Shown here piece after piece: positions 31,867 to 37,978 of a stretch of 37,978 nucleotides of DNA. Source of the stretch: Candidatus Bathyarchaeota archaeon. GTDB taxonomy: Archaea; Thermoproteota; Bathyarchaeia; Bathyarchaeales; SOJC01. The notes under the pieces were generated by a model that did no database searches, was not told where the DNA came from, and saw only the letters and a list, made by a program, of their open reading frames with translations. Location: NCBI GenBank assembly GCA_020341775.1, contig CP070835.1, positions 1,311,963 through 1,349,940 on the forward strand, given 5' to 3'. The stretch's first letter is position 1, and the number at the start of each line of letters is the position of its first letter. The position numbers and the translations under genes are program-made.

Positions 31867-32814
31867 ATGTCAAGCGAAAAACTGAAAATTGCATTCTACT
31901 GGGCAGCTAGTTGCGGCGGATGCGAAATTGCAGTCTTGGACGTTAACGAGAAAATCCTAGATGTTGTGGCTAAAGCAGACATTGTTTTCTGGCCTGTGGC
32001 AATTGACATCAAATACAAAGACGTTGAAGCCATGCCAGACAAAAGCATAGATGCTTGTTTCTTCAACGGCGCGATACGCACATCTGAGAATGAGCACATG
32101 GCCAAACTCCTTAGACAAAAATCAAAAATTCTCATTGCCTTCGGTTCCTGCGCCTGTGATGGATGTGTAAAAGGGCTTGCTAACCTCTGGGATAAGAACA
32201 CAGTCTTTGAACGAGCCTACAGAGAGACTCCTTCAACTCAAAATCCAGACTATGTGACACCTCAGACATCGTTTAAAGTCCAAGAAGGCGAACTGGAACT
32301 ACCAGAATTCTACGACACTGTAAAAACTTTACCCCAAACTGTAGATGTAGACTACACCATTTCCGGATGCCCGCCCCCGATTCCATACATCCTCAAAATG
32401 TTTGAAGGGCTACTCACTGGTAACCTACCCCCAAAAGGATCAAGTTTCCTACCCAACAAATCCATATGTGACGAATGCCCACGCGAGAAAAAAGATCGAA
32501 AACTCTCAGCAATAAAAAGAATATATGAAATTGACGATGACTTCAAAACCTGCTTCTGGGACCTAGGTGTCATATGCATGGGACCTGCCACTCGTGCGGG
32601 CTGTGGTGCACAATGTCCCAACGTAAACATACCGTGCACTGGATGCGATGGGCCAGGTCCACGAGTAGTGGACCAAGGCGCTGCTGCTATAAGCGCTCTT
32701 GCTTCTATTGCCACTGACCCAGAAGTGGTCAACCAGGCTGTAGATCCAATAGGAACGTTCTACAAATATTCCTTAGCTAACTCCATTCTGCGAAGGAAGG
32801 TGAGAAAGAAATGA
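31867..32814 (+). CDS. mvhG: F420-non-reducing [NiFe]-hydrogenase small subunit, MvhG-like
   Basis: 315 residues from ATG 31867 (MSSEKLKIAFYW), set by GGTGAG three bases upstream and by the TATA box at 31801-31814; an earlier frame start at 31813 lies in the TATA box. The iron-sulfur subunit passes electrons from the NiFe site to HdrA/MvhD. CGGC (C16-C19), FGSCACDGC, SGCPPP and the C-terminal cluster region (CDECPREKKDRK, GCGAQCPNVNIPCTGCDGP) supply the ligands of three clusters; no Tat signal, so cytosolic. First gene of mvhG-mvhA-hdrA-hdrC-hdrB; overlaps mvhA by four bases (ATGA). Confidence 0.93.
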   Translation: MSSEKLKIAFYWAASCGGCEIAVLDVNEKILDVVAKADIVFWPVAIDIKYKDVEAMPDKSIDACFFNGAIRTSENEHMAKLLRQKSKILIAFGSCACDGCVKGLANLWDKNTVFERAYRETPSTQNPDYVTPQTSFKVQEGELELPEFYDTVKTLPQTVDVDYTISGCPPPIPYILKMFEGLLTGNLPPKGSSFLPNKSICDECPREKKDRKLSAIKRIYEIDDDFKTCFWDLGVICMGPATRAGCGAQCPNVNIPCTGCDGPGPRVVDQGAAAISALASIATDPEVVNQAVDPIGTFYKYSLANSILRRKVRKK

Positions 32815-34268
32815 AAGAGATAGTCATAGATCCAGTGACAAGGCTAGAAGGCCACGGAAAAATCACCATATACCTCAATGATGCGGGAAATGTTGAAAAC
32901 GCCTACTTCCAAGTTCCTGAACTGCGAGGATTTGAACGCTTCTGTGAAGGAAGAAGAGCTGAAGACCTGCCCATAATAACCACGCGAATCTGTGGTGTTT
33001 GTCCTGTCGCCCATCACATGGCTGGCGCAAAGGCCCTCGACGCAGCATTCAATGTCGCGCCTACAGAAACAGCTAAAAAACTCAGAGAACTCGAGTATGT
33101 ATGCTACTATATATATGACCACATTCTACATTTCTACTTCCTAGGCGGACCAGACTTTGTAGTAGGACCTGATGCCCCACCAGCAAAAAGAAACATTCTC
33201 GGAGTGATCGAAAAAGTCGGCCTAGACATCGCTAAAGAAGTCATTAAACATCGCGCCTATGGACAAAAAATAACAGGCATTATCGGCGGAAGACCAACTC
33301 ATCCCGTAAGCGCATGCATACCGGGTGGAATTGCGAAGGCGCTGTCTGAGGAAGAAAGGCAAGAAATCGAGAAAATGGTCAGGAGCTGCGTTGAATTTGG
33401 CAAATTCTCTTTGAAGCTTTTCCATGATGTCGTTCTCAAAAACGTAGACTATGTCAACCTAATAAAAAGCGATCCTTACAACCTGCAAACATACTACATG
33501 GGGACAGTTGATCAAAACAACAAAGTAAATTTCTACGATGGCGACATCCGTGTGGTTGATCCAACAGGAACAGAGTTTGTGAAATTCGCTCCCCACGAAT
33601 ACCTGGACGTCATCAGGGAACACGTCGAACCATGGACCTATGTCAAACTGCCCTATCTGAAAAAGATAGGATGGAAAGGCCTTACAACCGGCCCTGATAG
33701 CGGAATATATAGAGTTGGACCTCTTGGAAGATTGAACGCTGCTGAAGGCATGGCCACACCTTTGGCTCAAGAAGAATATGAATTCATGTACAAAACTTTA
33801 GGAGGAAAACCTGTCCACGCTACACTCGCTTTTCACTGGGCTCGCCTAATAGAACTCATGTATGCCACTGAACGAGCCCTAGAACTGATAACAGACAAAG
33901 CCATCACAAGCAAAGACATCAAGAACAAACCTGGCAATCCAGGCGAAGGAGTAGGCATAGTTGAAGCCGCTCGAGGTACGCTAATCCACCACTATCAGTT
34001 GGATGCCAACGCGCTAGCAAAAAAGGTTAACCTAGTGGTAGCTACAACTCACAACGCACCAGGCATATGCATGTCTATAAAAAACGCTGCAAAAGGCCTC
34101 ATACACAATGGCGAAGTCAATCAAGGACTGTTGAATATGGTAGAGATGGCATTCAGAGCCTACGATCCATGCTTCGCCTGTGCTACTCACTTTGCTATTG
34201 GCGAAATGCCGCTAGAAGCCAAGATTTTTGATAACGAGAAACGATTGGTGAAAACGATAAGGAGATGA
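32811..34268 (+). CDS. mvhA: [NiFe]-hydrogenase large subunit, MvhA-like (group 3c)
   Basis: 485 residues. Holds the NiFe(CN)2CO site that splits H2. N-terminal ligand pair RICGVC (Cys61, Cys64) and C-terminal DPCFAC (Cys454, Cys457) followed by ATH and 25 residues (FAIGEMPLEAKIFD...); this tail is normally cut after the His by a maturation protease. Both pairs are intact, so an active enzyme is expected. No hyp maturation genes are within the window. Coupled to mvhG upstream and hdrA downstream by ATGA-type overlaps. Confidence 0.95.
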   Translation: MKEIVIDPVTRLEGHGKITIYLNDAGNVENAYFQVPELRGFERFCEGRRAEDLPIITTRICGVCPVAHHMAGAKALDAAFNVAPTETAKKLRELEYVCYYIYDHILHFYFLGGPDFVVGPDAPPAKRNILGVIEKVGLDIAKEVIKHRAYGQKITGIIGGRPTHPVSACIPGGIAKALSEEERQEIEKMVRSCVEFGKFSLKLFHDVVLKNVDYVNLIKSDPYNLQTYYMGTVDQNNKVNFYDGDIRVVDPTGTEFVKFAPHEYLDVIREHVEPWTYVKLPYLKKIGWKGLTTGPDSGIYRVGPLGRLNAAEGMATPLAQEEYEFMYKTLGGKPVHATLAFHWARLIELMYATERALELITDKAITSKDIKNKPGNPGEGVGIVEAARGTLIHHYQLDANALAKKVNLVVATTHNAPGICMSIKNAAKGLIHNGEVNQGLLNMVEMAFRAYDPCFACATHFAIGEMPLEAKIFDNEKRLVKTIRR

Positions 34269-34270
34269 GA

Positions 34271-36697
34271 ATGAAAATGGATCAACCCAAAGTGGGGGTA
34301 TTCCTGTCTGACGGAGGAAACGAAGTCTCCAGAATCTTGGACTTTGACACCTTAACAAGCTACGTAAAGGACGTTTCAGATGTAACTTTTGTGGCCAAAG
34401 GCACTAAGTTTTGGGAGGGAAATGGACTCCAAACGATTGCCAATGCAATTAAAGAGAAAAAGATCAACAGAGTCGTCGTTGCAGAGACCCTTCCAAAGCT
34501 GAGTGAAGTCAAGATTGCCCAAGCCGTAGAAAACGCTGGTTTAAACCCCTATTTAATGGAATTCCTTGACCTCAAAGACCATTGCGCATGGCCTCACCAA
34601 GACACACCGACTGAGGCGACAGAGAAAGCGAAGGCTATGCTAAGAGGTGCAATAGAACGTGCTAAACTTCTGGAGCCCTTAGAAAAACTTGAATTCTCTA
34701 CTCTCAAATCCGTCCTTATTATCGGAGGGGGATTAGCTGGCATGCAGGCTGCATTGAATCTAGCAGACATGGGCATCGAAGCGCATCTTGTTGAAAAAGA
34801 GCCTTTTCTAGGAGGCCTAGCTGCTCGAGCAGGTCGGTTCTTCCCCACCGATGATTGCGCCATTTGCATACAGGCTCCTGCTTCGGACGTTAAAACGATC
34901 ACCCACACATCTCGAAAATGTGTCTACCGATCAGGCTTCTCAGAGATCCCCAATCTGAACATCTTGAATAACTCAAAAGTCATTTCTGTTGAAGGTGAGC
35001 CCGGCAATTACAAGGTCACAGTGGAGAAGAAGCCTAGATACGTCAACGATCGCAAATGCACTGGCTGTGACCAGTGCACAACCATATGTCCGGTTGAAGT
35101 CCCTGACGACTACCAAGCCAAACTCCAGACGCGTAAGGCCATCTACATGAACACGCCAAGCGTTCATCCTCCTATTTACGCTATCGATGACAGCGTCTGC
35201 AAATTCTACGACTGTAAGAAGTGTGTCGAAATTTGTCCAACGAACGCCATTGAATTGGACCAAAAACCAGAGCAAATAACCCTCAATGTAGGTGGTATCG
35301 TCGTTGCCACAGGCTTCCAAGAGCTGGACCCCAGCATCATTAAGGAGTATCATTATAATGACTATCCAGATGTCCTGACAAATCTGGAACTTGCCAGGAT
35401 GATCGACGGCTTCGGACCAACAGGCGGTGTAATCATTCGGCCTTCAAATGGCAATCCTGCTAAGAAAATCGTCTTTATTCAATGTGTAGGTTCGAGGGAT
35501 AGACGCTACAAACCATACTGTTCTAGCATCTGCTGCATGGTTTCCTTGAAACATGCCACAGCAATCAAGACGGCATATCCCGATGCAGACATTTCTATAT
35601 GTTACATTGATATCAGAACTACAGGAAGAGAACACGAATACTACTACGAGAAAGCTAGAGAGATGGGAATCAAATTCGTCAAAGGAAGACCAACCGAAAT
35701 CTCTAGAAACCCTGAGACAGGAAAATTAGTTGTAGACGTGGAAGACGCTCTCTTGAGCCGATTCTTAGAACTTGATGCTGACTTGGTCGTGCTAGCTCCT
35801 GCCATGGTTCCTGCTGAAGGAACTCAAGAGCTTTCGGAACTCCTCGGATTGGAGCTGGAGAAAGATGGCTTCTTCAAAGAATATAACGCAAAACTCAGAC
35901 CCACCGAAACTAAGCTCAAGGGAATATACATAGCTGGAGGAGCAACCTTTCCGAAGGACGCACCGACGACCTCCCTCCATTCACACTCAGCCTCGCTGAA
36001 AGCTGCAAAATACTTGAATGCTGGCAAGATAATCAAGGATCAGAGAACAGCGGTGATCGATGAAGATTATTGCGGTGACTGTGAATTCTGCCCTGTCACT
36101 TGTCCCTACGGCGCTATAAATCTACTGCCAACGACAGAAGACCACGTGGTTGCTCGAATCTCCGAACTTCAATGCGAAGGATGCGGTGTCTGCGTTGGAA
36201 CGTGTCCTCTTAACGCCATTGAACTGCGGCATTCCAGACCAAATCAAATGTCAGCTCAGATGAAGGGGCTTCTGTCAGTGAATGGATCATCGAAACCATT
36301 AGTTCTAGCCATCTGCTGCGCGGAGTGCGGGCACACGGCTGTGGACTCTTCGGGAATGGCCAGAATGAAATACCCCGCAAATGTGCGGATCATGAAAGTC
36401 CCTTGCACAGGTATACTGCAAGTCCATCAGTTGCTGGAAGCGTTCAAAGCTGGTGCTCAAGGCTTGATGGTTGTAGGATGCAAGAGTGATGGTTGCCACT
36501 ATGAGGTAGGCAGCCAAATAACCGCCAAGAAAGTAGAATTGGCAAGAACATTGCTCAAGGAGTACGGCATAGCGCCAGACAGGTTGGAGATGCACAATAT
36601 GGTATACATAGAAGGAGACAAATTCGCCGAAGCAGCACAGATGATGACCAAAAAAATGGAGAAACTAGGTCCACTAGAATTAAAGGGAGGCTCTTAG
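34271..36697 (+). CDS. hdrA: HdrA-MvhD fusion, electron-bifurcating flavoprotein
   Basis: 808 residues from ATG 34271 (AAGGAG six bases upstream; ATG 34265 and 34277 are alternatives). Domains: an N-terminal domain (1-130) without the usual Cys motifs; FAD Rossmann motif IIGGGLAGMQAA (about 150); ferredoxin motifs CTGCDQCTTICP and CKFYDCKKCVEICP; QCVGSR...YCSSICC cluster motif; two more ferredoxin motifs CGDCEFCPVTCP and CEGCGVCVGTCP; and from about 690 an MvhD domain (ICCAECGHTA, KVPCTG, GCKSDGCHYEVG) with the [2Fe-2S] ligands. The FAD splits electrons from H2 between ferredoxin and the HdrBC side. MvhD is fused rather than separate. Confidence 0.93.
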   Translation: MKMDQPKVGVFLSDGGNEVSRILDFDTLTSYVKDVSDVTFVAKGTKFWEGNGLQTIANAIKEKKINRVVVAETLPKLSEVKIAQAVENAGLNPYLMEFLDLKDHCAWPHQDTPTEATEKAKAMLRGAIERAKLLEPLEKLEFSTLKSVLIIGGGLAGMQAALNLADMGIEAHLVEKEPFLGGLAARAGRFFPTDDCAICIQAPASDVKTITHTSRKCVYRSGFSEIPNLNILNNSKVISVEGEPGNYKVTVEKKPRYVNDRKCTGCDQCTTICPVEVPDDYQAKLQTRKAIYMNTPSVHPPIYAIDDSVCKFYDCKKCVEICPTNAIELDQKPEQITLNVGGIVVATGFQELDPSIIKEYHYNDYPDVLTNLELARMIDGFGPTGGVIIRPSNGNPAKKIVFIQCVGSRDRRYKPYCSSICCMVSLKHATAIKTAYPDADISICYIDIRTTGREHEYYYEKAREMGIKFVKGRPTEISRNPETGKLVVDVEDALLSRFLELDADLVVLAPAMVPAEGTQELSELLGLELEKDGFFKEYNAKLRPTETKLKGIYIAGGATFPKDAPTTSLHSHSASLKAAKYLNAGKIIKDQRTAVIDEDYCGDCEFCPVTCPYGAINLLPTTEDHVVARISELQCEGCGVCVGTCPLNAIELRHSRPNQMSAQMKGLLSVNGSSKPLVLAICCAECGHTAVDSSGMARMKYPANVRIMKVPCTGILQVHQLLEAFKAGAQGLMVVGCKSDGCHYEVGSQITAKKVELARTLLKEYGIAPDRLEMHNMVYIEGDKFAEAAQMMTKKMEKLGPLELKGGS

Positions 36698-36704
36698 AGG
36701 TAGG

Positions 36705-37199
36705 GTGAAGACTATAATGGGGTTCTCCGATACCGTTACACGCCAACTCGGCGGCGAAACCTTGACCCTATGCTATCAATGTGGCACTTGTGCCAGTAGT
36801 TGCCCAGTGGCCAAAATCACTCCACGTTTCAACCCCCGAGAAGTCATCAAACTATCCCTTCTAGGCGCGCAAGACGAAATCCTTTCAGGCGACGCAATAT
36901 GGCTGTGCTGCTCCTGCTACAACTGTCAAGAGCGATGCCCCCAAAAAGTTGAAATCGCCGACGTCATTTATGCGCTAAGAAACATGGCCTTCGAGAAAGG
37001 TGATTTTCCCAACATTTACTCAGAATTCATGTCCGCACTAATGAACGACGGACGGATCGTAAACATTTCCCAATTTGTCCAAAACAAAAGAGAAGGCCTA
37101 GGATTGCCACACCTTCAACCCGCAGGAGTCGAAGGATTGCGGAAAATCCTTTCAGCAACGAAATTTAACAAACTTCAAAAACAGGAGAAATCACAATGA
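36705..37199 (+). CDS. hdrC: heterodisulfide reductase subunit C
   Basis: 164 residues. Small ferredoxin-like subunit that carries electrons from HdrA to HdrB. Two [4Fe-4S] motifs: CYQCGTCASSCPV (Cys23, 26, 29, 33) and CCSCYNCQERCP (near 68-80). The rest is helical (VIYALRNMAFEKGDF), typical of HdrC; no membrane helix, so it is the soluble HdrABC type. GTG at 36705 or ATG at 36717 (MGFSDTV) are both possible; GAGGT lies just upstream. Four-base overlap with hdrB. Confidence 0.93.
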   Translation: MKTIMGFSDTVTRQLGGETLTLCYQCGTCASSCPVAKITPRFNPREVIKLSLLGAQDEILSGDAIWLCCSCYNCQERCPQKVEIADVIYALRNMAFEKGDFPNIYSEFMSALMNDGRIVNISQFVQNKREGLGLPHLQPAGVEGLRKILSATKFNKLQKQEKSQ

Positions 37200-37978
37200 C
37201 AAAATATGCCCTATTCTTAGGCTGCACGATACCTGCTCGCCAACCAAACTATGAATTGTCTGCAAGGAAATCGTTGGAAAAACTGGGAGTCGAACTGGTA
37301 GACTTGGCCAACATGACATGTTGCTGCCCACCGCCGATACAATCTATCGACTTAGAAACCAGCTTAGCTGTTGCAGCTTACAACATCTCTCTAGCCGAAG
37401 AAGCTGGCTTGGACATCATTACATTATGCAGTGGCTGCTTTGAATCCCTTGCCATGGCAAACGAGATGTTAAAAAATGACAAAAAGCTGAAATCAAAGAT
37501 AAACACGATCCTATCCAATGCTGAGAAAGAATTTCAGGGAAACATAGAAGTCAAGCACTTACTCCAAGTTCTAACAAAGGACGTGGGAATCGCCCAACTT
37601 AAGCAACAAGTGTCTAAGCCTTTGACCAACTTGAAAGTCGCTGCTTTCTATGGGTGCCACGCGCTTCGCCCCAGTGAGTTGCTGAAACTGGATGATCCAG
37701 AGCGTCCACGAATTCTTGAAAACTTAATCGAAGCAATAGGTGCAAAGAACGTTGAATACCGAAACAAGTTGAAATGTTGCGGTGGACTCTTGAGAGGTTT
37801 TTCGGACGACCTTGCCCTCAACCTTGCAAGGGAGAAAGTTGTAAACACCTCAAAGGCAGGAGCAGATTGCATCGCTACACTATGCCCCTTCTGCTTCGTT
37901 GCTCTTGACATTGGGCAGATTCAAATGCGGGCGAAACTGAAAGAAAGCCATGAAATGCCAGTGCTTCACTATTCCGAA
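37196..37978 (+). CDS. hdrB: heterodisulfide reductase subunit B, cut by window end
   Basis: First 261 residues of a protein normally about 290-300 long. ATG at 37196 within the ATGA shared with hdrC. Two CCG domains hold non-cubane [4Fe-4S] clusters that reduce a disulfide: first FLGC (Cys10), TCCCPPP (Cys42-44), LCSGC (Cys78, Cys81); second FYGCHALRP, LKCCGG and TLCPFC near the end. All visible ligands are present, so a functional disulfide (CoM-S-S-CoB or another) reductase subunit is expected. The 3' end and any following genes lie outside. Confidence 0.95.
   Translation, partial: MTKYALFLGCTIPARQPNYELSARKSLEKLGVELVDLANMTCCCPPPIQSIDLETSLAVAAYNISLAEEAGLDIITLCSGCFESLAMANEMLKNDKKLKSKINTILSNAEKEFQGNIEVKHLLQVLTKDVGIAQLKQQVSKPLTNLKVAAFYGCHALRPSELLKLDDPERPRILENLIEAIGAKNVEYRNKLKCCGGLLRGFSDDLALNLAREKVVNTSKAGADCIATLCPFCFVALDIGQIQMRAKLKESHEMPVLHYSE

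Noticed and set aside
1-37978. CRISPR arrays, insertion sequences, integrases or toxin-antitoxin pairs
   Set aside because: No regularly spaced repeats, transposase or recombinase motifs, or paired small toxin/antitoxin genes could be found by reading.

Overview
The window reads as a chromosomal segment of an anaerobic archaeon, most likely of the Bathyarchaeia or a near relative in the TACK group. The archaeal signs are an ATP-dependent DNA ligase, Mre11/Rad50, TATA-box promoters about 25 bp upstream of likely transcript starts, tRNA genes with short introns at predicted bulge-helix-bulge sites, many TTG and GTG starts, and a [NiFe]-hydrogenase/heterodisulfide-reductase operon. The lineage is inferred from gene content and family resemblance, not from a marker-gene tree.

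Left part (1-9.9 kb): a tRNA-Arg cut by the window edge, a DUF5752-like gene, a membrane-anchored caspase/CHAT-like protein, DNA ligase and a nitroreductase. Next come a small ribosomal protein that looks like eL22 (apparently starting at an AUA codon), a Rad50-Mre11 repair pair with a 53-nt gene overlap, and unknown small genes around tRNA-Cys. Centre-left (10-13.7 kb): a three-gene ABC-2 exporter operon, a Nudix hydrolase with an almost leaderless transcript, an intron-containing tRNA-Met and a small conserved archaeal protein.

Centre (13.9-19.1 kb): two divergent acyl-CoA gene sets. One is a normal thiolase with its DUF35 Zn-ribbon/OB partner on the minus strand. The other is a plus-strand cassette of two thiolase-fold proteins with altered active sites plus two DUF35 proteins. 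A good inverted repeat lies in the divergent promoter region. With the acyl-CoA dehydrogenase at 25-27 kb this suggests breakdown or remodelling of acyl-CoA compounds; the divergent cassette resembles the thiolase-fold aldolase/thiolase-DUF35 complexes of aromatic and steroid degradation.

Centre-right (19.4-27.6 kb): a PhoU-like (DUF47) regulator followed by a complete ABC importer (binding protein, double-domain permease, ATPase), a tRNA-Asn with an intron at an unusual position, a SnoaL-like protein, the acyl-CoA dehydrogenase and a small unknown protein. Right (27.9-38 kb): grpE-dnaK-dnaJ, with a DnaK lacking a normally conserved ATP-site Asp, then an operon mvhG-mvhA-hdrA/mvhD-hdrC-hdrB (the last cut by the window end). 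This operon predicts a soluble, flavin-based electron-bifurcating hydrogenase-heterodisulfide-reductase-type complex. Its HdrA lacks the cysteines of the usual N-terminal cluster.

Short alternating GC tracts (GCGCGC with A/T edges) recur in almost every sizeable intergenic space of the right two thirds, often 10-60 bases after a stop codon. No CRISPR array, insertion sequence, integrase or replication origin was seen. I find no self-contained new defence system; the strongest novelties are the eL22-like gene, the altered thiolase/DUF35 cassette, the membrane caspase-like protein and the unusual HdrA and DnaK.
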